Shown here: one piece after another, positions 18,801 to 26,628 of the stretch
How positions within the stretch are numbered: position 1 is the stretch's first letter
Layout: the number at the start of each line of letters is the position of its first letter
Origin: BQJU01 sp965229635
GTDB lineage: Bacteria; Bacteroidota; Bacteroidia; Chitinophagales; Saprospiraceae
DNA: 64,000 nucleotides
Assembly: GCA_965229635.1 (NCBI GenBank)
Contig: OZ245894.1
Span: 1,240,001 to 1,304,000 of the forward strand
Reading direction: 5' to 3'
Program-made: the position numbers and the translations under genes
The notes under the pieces: generated by a model
The model's input: only the letters and a program-made list of their open reading frames with translations
Database searches by the model: none
What the model was told of the DNA's origin: nothing

Positions 18801-19300
18801 ACATCTTGCAAAGAGGAAGGTGTGGTGTGAAAGCCTACCGCCGAATAGGTACCATTGCTATTGGCGGCAATGCGGCCCAGGGCTTCGGTTCCGGGACCAT
18901 CCAGTTGGTTGACACAAAGATTGCCTGCAGCGGTAACCTCTCCAATGAGGCTTTTGTTGCTGCTATTAAGCGGAAGCGTAAATCCTACCATCATCAGATG
19001 TCCTGTGCTGGGCACGAGGATGCCATCCGTCCAGGCGGATCCGATACTCAGCGTTTTTGTCCATTGGCAGGTTCCACTACCATTAATCAGCGATACCGTG
19101 GCCATCCCGTTATCATTGCCGAGCACATAGTAGGCATTCCCTGCGGGAATGACCCGATTGAAATAACTATAGGTACCTGACCCGTAGAGGTTTTGAAACT
19201 GGGCCATTACCTTTTGTTGAGGGTACAGCGCCAGCAGACAAATGAAAAAACAAAGCATGAATATTGAAAAACGTGGAAAGGTAGAGGTAGCAGGAGTCAT
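12884..19300 (-). CDS. Giant multidomain T9SS-secreted protein
   Basis: 2138-aa extracellular protein. In order: signal peptide (1-34); a propeller-like region with repeated Gly/Asn turns (to ~420); a HYR-like domain (near 500-595, TVTYTATDWCQNTASC); Cys-rich repeats beginning CSCLGF/CNCGGF/CVCLGF; a PKD-like domain (PDFGDGTTPTTG, CWSHSYTQSGVYTICMQVF); a second propeller-like region; an SdrD-B-like domain (GRVYADLDCAAVP, LTDENGSYEFVNVPEGDYLV); a set of AWDG...LGGG repeats resembling delta-60/Kelch; and a T9SS type A sorting domain at the C-terminus (FRLYPNPTTGGFVLELP to the end). It is probably anchored at or released from the cell surface, as an adhesin-like or matrix protein. It is divergent from the histidine kinase gene at 19469, with a shared 168-bp control region. 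Confidence 0.88.
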   Translation of the reverse strand: MTPATSTFPRFSIFMLCFFICLLALYPQQKVMAQFQNLYGSGTYSYFNRVIPAGNAYYVLGNDNGMATVSLINGSGTCQWTKTLSIGSAWTDGILVPSTGHLMMVGFTLPLNSSNKSLIGEVTAAGNLCVNQLDGPGTEALGRIAANSNGTYSAVGFHTTPSSLQDVVVFNFSPGCTLNSTQQFFSAASDGFGNDIEVLPNNDFLVGGITGGSGVIYQMDANANFVNGVQGPSQFNYSDLQLSANGDLLAIANSTAGGAPRMMRFDAFLLPVWEVEVLGLNTLDQVLEGGSGTIYAMGTKTIAGLNRSVILKMIQSGGSPSLVWAKYLGNTETDYVGGAIALTATGGLSFVDGRDGHPSGFGQMDGFLAVTDADLTSSCTFMTDVAINTVSTLFDGPQAPPLFPSETPVITAVPNTQIDCMQATACGAPCEASFNITYVDNCGHIQVTNTSTGQGPLTYQWCNGATTANLDLQLPCGEHLICVTVFCADNTTSTASQTITISDNIPPTINCPQDMSFTAFHPDCSIPVFNIHSLGANDNCGVPTVDYVISGVTSGSGIGDASGTVFNAGTSTVTYTATDWCQNTASCSFDITVACDTCSCLGFQNMEFYNFLNQPDLAAACDSSPILLPCIAPDGLYWFQWLLQCSDPLCMQSVDYSIVAAGGGPPLLSGTVVGLPSINFGYGQLSGPGNYQIVLTGHCGSDSCTCTVNFTLPECCNCGGFSDLTFRPTQGGMNMPIDCGDTLNILCDQDFSPLIYGSFQCQGPSCTNTNTIQWTLQDPQGNPVQSFPATADPFFNFALTPSWFNTPGLYTLTLTGQCAGQMCTPCVLYIESPGCDCCEDYEAFCDLIDEGFTVQQDGCNITVCAPQFDSCHYINVTPDFGDGTTPTTGTQPANGCWSHSYTQSGVYTICMQVFEDTCWNKDMCMTVDINCNNMPLYQCGMAITTYQPPTLNLNDKVLSIRDIRNRTGVPKMINWVAPEITHPHWTYGGLGAIFGIATDKFDNIYVCASSAYVQSWPNTNHYGLAGSGGIYRIDAITGNPSVFVKTALTVGPPNIGGTEIPNDLTGLGNICYDESFDQFFVTNMEDGRIYRIDAFTGAILSTFDPFTPDNNSAGMVCDGERLWGIGIYNDRIYFSQCNQNSAINSGNIPNMIYSVGRDASTGEFDFVNGETLEIPLPAFPFTPPRSNPVSDIEFSADGKMILAERSEMGMGCFNTISPTSHESRVLEYIQNPPLGWVASPRQFLVGERNYLESAAGGVDYGYDNIDPVTGVFGKCDSMVWATGDILSETPIEVYGIAGIPATGNIWFNDTWIVDADQMYSVNPKRLIGDVDILHCDCPADMDTCVCLGFANLSFSNGAGAGAWNQSVVCNNLTPVNLPCIGSDGFYYFSGALLCSGPMCTSSVDYEVVSANGGAVLLSGTLTNNNAFTLPPMPYNLFPGPGNYQIHLTGQCGGSPCACTINFTVPGCTSYVYGRVYADLDCAAVPFTDQPTLAGWTVVLYDALGNEYDNTLTDENGSYEFVNVPEGDYLVQLIVQAGWSPSLPAGASYNLTVEAPDPPAGPRTYNLSFGLCAICDCSDLQFYVENYEGCCYYLEVQNNAAYCFPEINISLNAGTFSNIMPNGWTVNLVAPDQLQLIPPDGYIPGGQQLPVQFCIEGNLSPAFTITADYDDNGQTINCGASIASSCSPACTDQCEANNLWDATQIVNGFVQAMVEYQGKLIIGGIFDQVGNQSGFNNIAAWDGTTFSTLGSGIPGNLGSEGIFALAVHNGQLYAAGRFVNPAGSIAVWDQNAGSWLPLDGGLGFINFPNSIAGVYALLSTPNGLLAGGGFDRAGLLNPLANVNSIALWDDALGQWVDNLGGGVQNSSSNSGDIRSLVYYKGNIVAGGSFAMAGGISAKSIAYWENQMWHSMGAGANFGYVYAMQQYGGKLCVAGNFYNISNLPNTQIIASWNGTSWESMGGGVPIINNNEVINSLILYDGRLYAGGTFTQIGITAANAVAEWDEANDSWLSTNHFYERIFALATYEQPGEACTLFSAGANTPVREWTCLTTDTQAPQSSAFRLYPNPTTGGFVLELPQPAGPEMSFQVLGLTGQVMLTKRAEAGNTLQVFDIESLPSGLYFVQALSAGRVVGIERIVKQ

Positions 19301-19359
19301 ATTCTGGAGTTTTTACCAAGGTTTGCCTATTTTCTTCATTTCCGCTCGGGTTTTCTAAA

Positions 19360-19407
19360 TGCGGTAGGCCGACTACAGGATTCGGCAGCGGATTTTATAA
19401 ATTTGGT
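19360..19407. promoter_or_regulatory. Phased TTCGGT-like direct-repeat array B
   Basis: TGCGGT (19360), TTCGGC (19381) and TTTGGT (19402), each exactly 21 bp apart on the plus strand, within the 168-bp region between the divergent giant-protein and kinase genes. The surroundings also match array A: CTAAATGCGGTA here against CTAAATTCGGTA there, and GGTAAAACCCAT against GGTCAAAACCCAT. The array is 60-107 bp from the minus-strand ATG at 19300 and could act on either gene. Confidence 0.45.
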
Positions 19408-19468
19408 AAAACCCATACAATGCATAAATAATCGAAAACATTAGTTATCTTTCACGCAGTGCTAACTT

Positions 19469-22400
19469 TTGGAAAACCGCGAGCCATTGTATGCGCCATG
19501 GTCCATATACTCCTTGTTGCCCCCTGGACTGATCAACCGGCCCCTGACCAAGCTTTTCCTTTTGTATTCCTTTTTGTTGATTTTTGATCAAGCAACCGCC
19601 CAAAATTCACCTCACCCCTCCTTTAGACAATATACTACGGATGATGGGCTGGCCAGCCCGGAAGTCTTTCACATTTTGCAGGATAATGCCGGTTTTATCT
19701 GGATTTCGACTGACAATGGGGTGAGTCGTTTTGATGGCTATACCTTTCACAATTATGGTGTCAAAGAAGAACTGAAGGAGAATGTCATCTTTGAAATGCA
19801 GTTAGATACGCTGGGCCGCTTGTGGATGCAGGCCATGAGTGGCAATTTATATTACCTGGAGGGTGACCGGATTCACCCGTATTGGAACAATGAGGTGCTT
19901 CTGAATTTTAAAAACCGCCCCGACACGGGCAAAGGGTTTATCGTAGAAGGTGCGGGGGAAATGGTACATATTGCCACTTTGAAATACGGGATCCTTTCCA
20001 TTGCCAAGGATGGAACTACCACCACTTATACTCATGGAGAACCAGTTTATAGCCAGATTTTTGAAAAAAACGGCAAAGCGATTTATGCCCTATCCGATCA
20101 GAAAGCACCGGAGGTCGGACGGGACTATCGAGATAGCCTTTTTAATCAAAACCAATACTTTCCGCTTTACCTCCACACGCAGGATACGGTTAAGGCGCTG
20201 CGTGATCTGGCGTTTGCCAATGACAAGATTTATAACGATGAGGCCTTCTATTTGGGGCCGGGCAAATACTTCTTCCAGATGTATCACAACCTTTGGTTGA
20301 TCGAAGAGGGGGAGGTACGCTGGCGGCACTCTTTTCCCCACCGCCTGTTGTACGCACATCTGATGAAAAACGGGCAGCTTTTGGTGGGATTATATGGACA
20401 TGGAGGGCTACGAATCTACGAGTCCCTGGAGACCTTCTGCCATACGTCCGGTTACTCTTGTTTACCGGGTAAAAGTTTAAATTTTTTCATGGAAGATGAT
20501 GAGGGAGGTCGTTGGTTTGCTACCCATGAGGATGGCGTTTTTTATGCCCCTGCCGATGCAATTATGGTCTATGATTTGGAGGCGGGGCTACCCGATGAAA
20601 AGGTGACGACCCTGGCCATGAAGAATGAGCAGGAGATTTATATAGGATTGGAAAATGGGCAAATCTGGACCCTGCACACGCCATCGCTACAGTGGCAACA
20701 ACTTCCCGAAGTCCCCGATATTGGAGCCATACAGGAGCTTTATTTTGATTCACAATACCAACAACTATGGGCCGGTCGGGTTAATCTGTTTTACCTGAAG
20801 GACAACCAGTGGATGACACGACCAATCGGCGCTGAAGAGATCCCCTTAGCTCGAATCAATCACCTGGCAAAAGGCCTGCAAAAGGATCATTTATGGCTAT
20901 ACAATTACAAGGGATTCCAGCGGCTGGAAGCCAATAGAGCAATTATTTCCAATATGTACCGAGGGGGCGATCATCGCATCTACGCGATCCAGGAAGACTA
21001 TCATGGGCGTGTGTGGGTAGCCCAATCCAATGGCTTATTTGAATGGGTGGATAATACGCTACAGCAACGCCAACATGTTCATCCGGCTTTCTCCTTGCGC
21101 ATAGAGGATCTTGCCCTTTTGCCCGATAGCACACTGGTGTTGGCCACCAAAGGAGGAGGGGTCCTTTTTTGGAAAGATGACCAGCTTGAGCAAATCACCA
21201 CGGAACAGGGACTCACTGCTGACATGATGGAATGTCTGCACGCCGATCAAAATGGTGGTTTGTGGTGTGGTACGCTCAATGGGTTAAATAAAATAAGTGG
21301 TACCTGGGGGCAGAGGCAGGTGGAACAATTGACCGTTTTCCACGGATTGCCTTCCAATGAAATTAATGCCATCCGAACCTTTGGAGACAATGTTTGGGTA
21401 GCGACCAGTAAGGGCCTTGCCCATTTTACCAATAAAAAGAAAAGCGGCTTTTCAGAAAAGCCAATTCTAGCCTCCGTGTTGGCCAATGGTCGACCGCTGG
21501 ATTTGACTTACCCTCCGGTTTTACCCGCCGATCAAAACAACCTGACGATCAGTTTTCTGGCGATCAATTATAAAATGAATGGTAAAATTCCCTACCGCTA
21601 CCGAATGGATCAGGGTGATTGGACACATACGTTTATGCGGACCTTAAATTCTCCCGCCTTACCTTCCGGGAGTCGCTGTTTTGAAGTACAGGCCCAAAAT
21701 GAAGACGGCGTGTGGAGTGAGTCAACGATGTTGATGCTGGTGATCAGACCACCCTGGTGGGAAACCTGGTGGGCCAGAGCTGGGGCACTTCTTGCCTTGC
21801 TTTCGCTGGGTTTGGGGGCTTATTATTATCGGACGGGACAACTAAAAAAAGAACTCAAAATTCAGCGACAGATGACGGATCTGGAGCGCTCAGCACTACA
21901 AGCCCAGATGAATCCCCACTTTATATTTAATTGTCTGAATTCTATTCAACACTATATTTTAAAAAATGAAAAAGAGTCGGCCATCGCCTATTTAGGAAGT
22001 TTTGCCAGCCTGGTAAGAAGTATGCTGAATGCTTCGGTAGTTGGTGAAATTTTACTGGTGGAGGAGATCAAACTGTTGAACAACTACCTGCATTTGGAAA
22101 AACTACGGTTCAAAAATCGGTTTTCCTACGAAATCAAGACGGGTGAAAATGTGGATGTTTACGAGGTAGAAATTCCGCCTTTGTTGGTTCAACCCTATGT
22201 GGAAAATGCGGTATTGCACGGGATCTCCGGCCGGAAAATTGGAGGGGAAATAGCTATTTATTTTGAAAAGAAAGCATCTTATCTGGAAGTGCAAATCGTC
22301 GATAATGGGAAGGGGATCAATTTGGAAAAAGAAGCCAAGTCCAACCCCAAAGCGCACAAGTCCTTTGGTATGTCCATTACCCAAAATCGACTGGAATTAC

Positions 22401-22528
22401 TTTCCGCAAATAAAGAAGAAAAATCAGTGATTACAACAAATATTTATGATGAAGAAGGTCAGATAGTTGGTACAAAAGTCATTATACGAATAGGACTCAA
22501 AAAGGACTTTGGATTGATCACAAAATAG
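19469..22528 (+). CDS. Reg_prop/Y_Y_Y sensor histidine kinase (LytS-type)
   Basis: About 1019 aa. A signal segment (LTKLFLLYSFLLIFDQATAQ) is followed by ~650 residues of two-component-regulator propeller blades (TTDDGLASPEVFHILQDNAG, FIWISTDNGVSRFDGYTF), a Y_Y_Y domain (~690-760), one membrane helix (~768-788) and a His_kinase core with the phospho-acceptor in NPHFIFN (His817) and ATPase motifs VENAVLHG and DNGKGI. It phosphorylates the LytTR regulator encoded 7 bp downstream. The start is unusual: the frame opens only after a TAA at 19463-19465 and contains no ATG before the signal segment, so translation must begin at a non-ATG codon (TTG at 19469, 19487, 19514 or 19517). Confidence 0.9.
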   Translation: MENREPLYAPWSIYSLLPPGLINRPLTKLFLLYSFLLIFDQATAQNSPHPSFRQYTTDDGLASPEVFHILQDNAGFIWISTDNGVSRFDGYTFHNYGVKEELKENVIFEMQLDTLGRLWMQAMSGNLYYLEGDRIHPYWNNEVLLNFKNRPDTGKGFIVEGAGEMVHIATLKYGILSIAKDGTTTTYTHGEPVYSQIFEKNGKAIYALSDQKAPEVGRDYRDSLFNQNQYFPLYLHTQDTVKALRDLAFANDKIYNDEAFYLGPGKYFFQMYHNLWLIEEGEVRWRHSFPHRLLYAHLMKNGQLLVGLYGHGGLRIYESLETFCHTSGYSCLPGKSLNFFMEDDEGGRWFATHEDGVFYAPADAIMVYDLEAGLPDEKVTTLAMKNEQEIYIGLENGQIWTLHTPSLQWQQLPEVPDIGAIQELYFDSQYQQLWAGRVNLFYLKDNQWMTRPIGAEEIPLARINHLAKGLQKDHLWLYNYKGFQRLEANRAIISNMYRGGDHRIYAIQEDYHGRVWVAQSNGLFEWVDNTLQQRQHVHPAFSLRIEDLALLPDSTLVLATKGGGVLFWKDDQLEQITTEQGLTADMMECLHADQNGGLWCGTLNGLNKISGTWGQRQVEQLTVFHGLPSNEINAIRTFGDNVWVATSKGLAHFTNKKKSGFSEKPILASVLANGRPLDLTYPPVLPADQNNLTISFLAINYKMNGKIPYRYRMDQGDWTHTFMRTLNSPALPSGSRCFEVQAQNEDGVWSESTMLMLVIRPPWWETWWARAGALLALLSLGLGAYYYRTGQLKKELKIQRQMTDLERSALQAQMNPHFIFNCLNSIQHYILKNEKESAIAYLGSFASLVRSMLNASVVGEILLVEEIKLLNNYLHLEKLRFKNRFSYEIKTGENVDVYEVEIPPLLVQPYVENAVLHGISGRKIGGEIAIYFEKKASYLEVQIVDNGKGINLEKEAKSNPKAHKSFGMSITQNRLELLSANKEEKSVITTNIYDEEGQIVGTKVIIRIGLKKDFGLITK

Positions 22529-22535
22529 CCTCAGG

Positions 22536-23297
22536 ATGAAACGCATCGCAATTATTGACGACGAATACGACGCCCGTGAATCGCTTAGAATGCTTATTAC
22601 ATCACTATGCCCCGATGTTGAAATTTGTGGAGAAGCAGATAGTGTAGCGGAGGGATATGCCATGATTCGCCAAACGAATCCGGAGGGCGTATTGCTCGAC
22701 ATTTCTTTGGAAGATGGTACCGGGTTTGATTTATTGGATAAGTTTCCCCAAACCACCTTTCAGGTCATTTTTACAACAGCCCATGATGAATTTGCCTTAA
22801 AAGCTTTCCGTTATCACGCCCTGGATTATCTTTTAAAACCTATCAATCCTGTAGACCTGGCGCAGAGCATCGATCGGGTAAAAAACAAGCCACCGGAGGA
22901 TTTTTCCACCAGAATTAGTAATTTACTGGAAAGTACCCGAACCGGAGAATTGCGAAAACTGACATTGACCAGCCAGGAGGGCATGATTTTTTTGCGCCTG
23001 GATCAGATTGCGCACCTGGAATCAGAAGGAAGTTATACTACTTTCTACTTGTTAAACCAGGAACGGCACGTTGTCTCGCGACCGTTGAAGGAGTTTGAAG
23101 ACATTCTTCCGACGAATGAATTCTTTAAATTACATCAGTCGCATTTAGTCAATCTTTCTCTGGTTAAAAAAGTATTGCGGGAAGAAGGTGGATATGCTTT
23201 AATGGAAAATGGTTGCAAAGTGCCCATTGCGCGTCGTCGGAAAGAGGAGTTCCTGGAAGTGATGAGACAGCGTTTTCAACGCTATATCCGAGATTAA
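22536..23297 (+). CDS. LytTR-family response regulator
   Basis: 253 aa. The receiver domain (1-120) has the acidic pair in IIDDE, phospho-acceptor Asp55 in LLDISL, a Thr-containing IFTTAHD segment and Lys101 in LLKPI. The LytTR DNA-binding domain occupies about 148-250 (IFLRLDQIAHLESEGSYTTF, FFKLHQSHLVNLSLVKKV, VPIARRRKEEF). It forms an operon with the kinase gene, which ends 7 bp upstream. LytTR proteins bind direct repeats spaced about two helical turns; arrays of that geometry lie at 12441 and 19360, so autoregulation and control of the giant secreted protein are plausible. Confidence 0.93.
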   Translation: MKRIAIIDDEYDARESLRMLITSLCPDVEICGEADSVAEGYAMIRQTNPEGVLLDISLEDGTGFDLLDKFPQTTFQVIFTTAHDEFALKAFRYHALDYLLKPINPVDLAQSIDRVKNKPPEDFSTRISNLLESTRTGELRKLTLTSQEGMIFLRLDQIAHLESEGSYTTFYLLNQERHVVSRPLKEFEDILPTNEFFKLHQSHLVNLSLVKKVLREEGGYALMENGCKVPIARRRKEEFLEVMRQRFQRYIRD

Positions 23298-23391
23298 ATC
23301 TTTAGTACAAAAACAAAGTGTAGACAATAAATCGAATTAGATATACGCTGTAATTTGGTAAGCCCCCTAATCAAAAACAGATTTACACAAA

Positions 23392-23709
23392 ATGCCACAC
23401 ATTTTAAGATTCCTACTTATAATTACCTTGTTATCAAGCTGCGGGACAACGGGGCAATTAAAAAAATATGGCCGCCAATATCAGGCAAATCGGAGCTTCG
23501 ATGCCTTAAATAACGTCGTCATGCTCATGCCCATGCAGGTGGATACCGTTTACCTGAAGAAGATATTAGGGACACCCATTGATATGGGCTTTGACTATCG
23601 GTACCTGTTGGATTCCATCGGGGAAGGGGGCTGTATCGTAGGCGCCGTTTTTCATCTGGATGACAATGGTCTGGTTGATGACAAGTGGCTGGGCGAGATT
23701 TGTGAATAA
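23392..23709 (+). CDS. Small lipoprotein, BamE/SmpA-like fold possible
   Basis: 105-aa lipoprotein (lipobox LLSSC, Cys17). The mature part MQVDTVYLKKILGTPIDMGF followed by VGAVFHLDDNGLVDDKWLGE has the helix-turn then beta-hairpin order of small BamE/SmpA-like envelope lipoproteins, where a Leu-Gly-x-Pro turn is typical. The resemblance is weak, and no interaction partner is encoded nearby. It follows the LytTR regulator by 94 bp and could be a late member of that transcription unit. Confidence 0.55.
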   Translation: MPHILRFLLIITLLSSCGTTGQLKKYGRQYQANRSFDALNNVVMLMPMQVDTVYLKKILGTPIDMGFDYRYLLDSIGEGGCIVGAVFHLDDNGLVDDKWLGEICE

Positions 23710-23848
23710 CGAACAATTTTCCAGTGCGAGTGGTCCGAAATAATTGATAACTTTTTCAGGCGCTAAGTATTGATTATGCTGAGCATTGAATGTCAATTAT
23801 TTCTGCATCAATCCACTAGAAAAAAAGAAAAGTACCAACTAATTCACC

Positions 23849-23856
23849 TAACTTTG
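23849..23856 (+). promoter_or_regulatory. Candidate -7 box TAACTTTG upstream of rhlE
   Basis: TAACTTTG is an exact match to the Bacteroidota -7 consensus TAnnTTTG, 20 nt upstream of the helicase ATG at 23876, with an AT-rich stretch between them. No clear -33 TTTG is seen at the usual spacing. Confidence 0.45.
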
Positions 23857-23875
23857 CATTTTTTATAAGAAATAT

Positions 23876-25159
23876 ATGATTTTCAAAGACTTAGGGATCG
23901 TAGGTCCCATCCTCAAAGCGCTGGACAAAGAAGGCTACCAGCATCCAACCCCAATCCAGGAAAAATCCATCCCCATTTTGTTGCGTGGTAAAGATTTGCT
24001 GGCTTGCGCCCAAACGGGCACCGGTAAAACGGCGGCCTTTTCCATTCCAATCATTCAAAATCTCTTCCGGGATCAAAGGAACCAGAAGAAAGGCTTTCGC
24101 CCGATAAAGGCACTGATTGTCACGCCTACCCGAGAGCTGGCCATCCAGATTGCGGAGAGTATATCGGCGTACGCAAGATTTACCGGCGTAAGGAATACGG
24201 TCATTTTTGGTGGCGTTAAACAGGGGGCACAGACCTCGGCATTACGCCGGGGCACAGATATCCTGATCGCTACACCAGGCCGTCTGCTGGATCTGATGTC
24301 GCAGGGTTTTATTACACTGGAACACATCGAATACTTTGTATTGGACGAAGCCGATCGGATGTTGGATATGGGCTTCATTCACGATATCCGAAAGATCATT
24401 GCCCAGTTGCCGAAGCAGCGGCAATCCCTGTTCTTCTCTGCCACCATGCCGCCCGATATTGTGAGCTTGTCGCGCAAGATTTTGGGGCAACCCGAAAAAG
24501 TGGAGATTCAGCCGGAGCAGACCACCGCCGAGAAGGTAGAACAAGCCGTTTATCACGTTTCAAAAAAGGGAAAAACCAAGTTGCTGATCCACCTGCTGAA
24601 AACTGATCCGGTAGATTCCACTATCGTATTTTCCCGAACCAAACACGGCGCCAATCGCATTGTGAAATTCCTGGATCGGGCAGGTATCCGGGCGGAAGCG
24701 ATCCACGGCAATAAGTCGCAAGGAGCACGCCAGCGAGCATTGGGTAATTTTAAAAGCGGGGACATCAGCGTACTGGTGGCTACCGATATTGCTGCCCGGG
24801 GAATTGACGTGGAGGAGTTGGCCCAGGTCATTAACTACGATCTGCCCAATATTCCGGAGACCTACGTACACCGCATTGGACGCACGGGCCGTGCAGGTGC
24901 GAGCGGAGTGGCACTGTCATTTTGTGATGTAGAAGAACGGCCATACCTGCGCGATATCCAGAAGTTAATTGACCAGAAAATTCCGGTTATTGCCGATCAC
25001 CCGTTTTTGGAAGTAGAAGAGACCAGTACGCAACAAACTCAGCAGCACTCCAATCAGGGCCAACGTTCGTCTCGATCAGGAAATAATCGAAATGCCGGGG
25101 GCAACAGTAGCCGAAATAAAAGCCGTCGCCCCAATTGGCGAAAGCGGGACAAGAAATAA
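23876..25159 (+). CDS. rhlE: DEAD-box ATP-dependent RNA helicase RhlE-type
   Basis: 427-aa SF2 helicase with a full motif set: Q motif (HPTPIQEKSIP), Walker A AQTGTGKT, PTRELA, DEAD, SAT, and motif VI HRIGRTGRAG. The core is followed by a ~65-residue basic Gln/Asn/Ser/Arg tail (ending RPNWRKRDKK) of the kind that gives RhlE proteins non-specific RNA binding. It probably remodels rRNA or mRNA structure, and in many bacteria such helicases matter most in the cold. It is a single gene with its own promoter candidate. Confidence 0.93.
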   Translation: MIFKDLGIVGPILKALDKEGYQHPTPIQEKSIPILLRGKDLLACAQTGTGKTAAFSIPIIQNLFRDQRNQKKGFRPIKALIVTPTRELAIQIAESISAYARFTGVRNTVIFGGVKQGAQTSALRRGTDILIATPGRLLDLMSQGFITLEHIEYFVLDEADRMLDMGFIHDIRKIIAQLPKQRQSLFFSATMPPDIVSLSRKILGQPEKVEIQPEQTTAEKVEQAVYHVSKKGKTKLLIHLLKTDPVDSTIVFSRTKHGANRIVKFLDRAGIRAEAIHGNKSQGARQRALGNFKSGDISVLVATDIAARGIDVEELAQVINYDLPNIPETYVHRIGRTGRAGASGVALSFCDVEERPYLRDIQKLIDQKIPVIADHPFLEVEETSTQQTQQHSNQGQRSSRSGNNRNAGGNSSRNKSRRPNWRKRDKK

Positions 25160-25242
25160 TCTTTAACAGGACTTTAATAGATTTTTCGACCACCATTTTC
25201 AGTGGACAGGCGTTGTAATTATACAAACCAAAACAATCTGAT

Positions 25243-25803
25243 ATGAAAAATCTATTCCTTTTGCTCCTTTTGGGCGCGCTGACATTCTCTGCCTGTGAAA
25301 AAGATGACGATCCTGTGGTACCCGATAACATACTGCACCACGATGGCCCCAACCAAACGGGCCCGTTGCTGGAGGCTGGTTACCATGAGGCGGCCGTTCT
25401 TTTTACGACAAACGACTTGCTTCCTTTCCAGGGAAAACAATTGACTGATGTGCAATTTTTTATGGGCATCGCTCCGGCGGAGGCTGGTCTGAAAATCTAT
25501 GGAGCCGGCTCTGACGGCAATCCCGGAAATTTACTCTACAGCGCTGATCTGATGCCGGACCTGAAGACGGGAGAATGGAGCACGCACACCCTGAGCACGC
25601 CCATCGATATTCCGAGCGACGAACTGTGGCTGAGCATTGGCCTTACCCACGATGCTGAGCAACAATCCATCGGTTGCGACGCTGGTCCCAACAACACCAA
25701 TGGCGACTGGCTCTTCTCTGCTTCCGACAATACCTGGGAAACGTACATCAGCCGCACCAGCGAAAGTGTGAATTGGAACATTCGCGGGGTGACGAATGAA
25801 TAG
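25243..25803 (+). CDS. Exported lipoprotein, beta-sandwich
   Basis: 186-aa lipoprotein (lipobox FSAC, Cys18, followed by an acidic EKDDD linker as in surface-exported Bacteroidota lipoproteins). The mature domain, with AAVLFTTNDLLPFQGKQLTD, LKIYGAGSDGNPGNLLYS and ELWLSIGLTHDAEQQSIGCD, looks like a jelly-roll module of the type attached to T9SS or peptidase proteins, here on its own. No catalytic residues are evident. A strong terminator follows immediately. Confidence 0.6.
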   Translation: MKNLFLLLLLGALTFSACEKDDDPVVPDNILHHDGPNQTGPLLEAGYHEAAVLFTTNDLLPFQGKQLTDVQFFMGIAPAEAGLKIYGAGSDGNPGNLLYSADLMPDLKTGEWSTHTLSTPIDIPSDELWLSIGLTHDAEQQSIGCDAGPNNTNGDWLFSASDNTWETYISRTSESVNWNIRGVTNE

Positions 25804-25823
25804 AATTATTCTGCCAGGATTAT

Positions 25824-25863
25824 TTGGGGTGGAAGAGTAACAATATTTCCACCCCAAGTTTTG
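25824..25863 (+). terminator. Rho-independent terminator
   Basis: Arms TTGGGGTGGAA (25824-25834) and TTCCACCCCAA (25847-25857) are perfectly complementary around a 12-nt loop, followed by GTTTTG. It ends the lipoprotein transcript. Confidence 0.75.
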
Positions 25864-26429
25864 TATTGACGGAGGTGGTGTTAAATAAATTGTTTTTTGT
25901 TTTTTAATTTGAAAAAAAATATTTATATTGCAGAATCATTGATATCATAAGCTTCGCCGACGATTCTGTAAATGCTCCCACAGCATTATACCCTGACAGC
26001 TCTATGCTGAACGCGCAAGCTGTACGTAAACTTTGGCGGTTTGGCGGATGTGGGTGGGCTTTTATTATTATCCCACCCTCTTCAGTTTGACAAATAACGG
26101 AACGTTAGGGGGCCGGCGGCTCAAATTTTGAGCTGGTCGACCTTAAAGCTATGTCCCAACCAAAAGCAGGATTTATTTTAGCTGTAGGTTTTAGGAATCA
26201 CCTCTCGGACTTCACTCTTCACCTTTGCAAAAAAGAGCAGAATTCTCAGAATGATAAAATTCTCAGAATTCATTAGAGGTTAGGTTTTGGGCTTTAGGTC
26301 GCTAACAGTACTTTCTATTACTTAGAGCTTTTTATAACACCAGACCGAAAAAATAACCTTTAAACCTTAACCTTCTTTGATCGACGAAGCCTAGGGCGAA
26401 GTTGATATAACCCTATAAATGGAGCAGGA

Positions 26430-26589
26430 TTCCGAGAATTCAAGAGCTTGCACAATAACCAAGCGACATTCCCTAAACTCCTCCCCCTAAACCGCCTCCC
26501 CCGTCTAAACCTTATAAACCTTATAAACACGATAAACCTCATAAACCTAAAATAATAGAGTTCCTGAATTCAAGAATTTGCAGAATAAG
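26430..26589. repeat. Degenerate 29-bp direct repeat pair
   Basis: Copies at 26430-26458 and 26561-26589 share TTCC...GAATTCAAGA followed by TTGCA and AATAA, with a few differences. They flank a CTAAAC-rich segment that contains the 9-bp tandem repeat. The function is unknown. Confidence 0.4.
26507..26551. repeat. 9-bp tandem repeat, five units
   Basis: Consecutive units AAACCTTAT, AAACCTTAT, AAACACGAT, AAACCTCAT, AAACCTAAA in a non-coding region. Two units are identical and the rest diverged. A length-variable microsatellite-like tract is possible. Confidence 0.6.
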
Positions 26590-26628
26590 TAGCTGTTCCT
26601 TTCTCTAAACTCTACACTCTAAACTCTC

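Larger units (their letters stand above)
25864..26628. other. Long non-coding region with short repeats
   Basis: About 765 bp with no credible gene. It holds a hairpin GGGTGGG/CCCACCC (26052-26078), a 7-bp palindromic pair GCTCAAA/TTTGAGC (26119-26133), two AATTCTCAGAAT words around 26240-26270, a degenerate duplicated ~29-bp word (26430 and 26561) and a 9-bp tandem repeat (26507-26551). CTAAAC-type words recur throughout 26470-26630. It may be a decayed element or a structural spacer. Confidence 0.45.

Noticed and set aside
26050..26080. GGGTGGG/CCCACCC hairpin as a terminator
   Set aside because: No T-run follows and no gene ends immediately before it; retained only as a hairpin in the region note.
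26119..26133. GCTCAAA/TTTGAGC palindrome as a transposon end
   Set aside because: Single copy, short, and no transposase or matching second end found.
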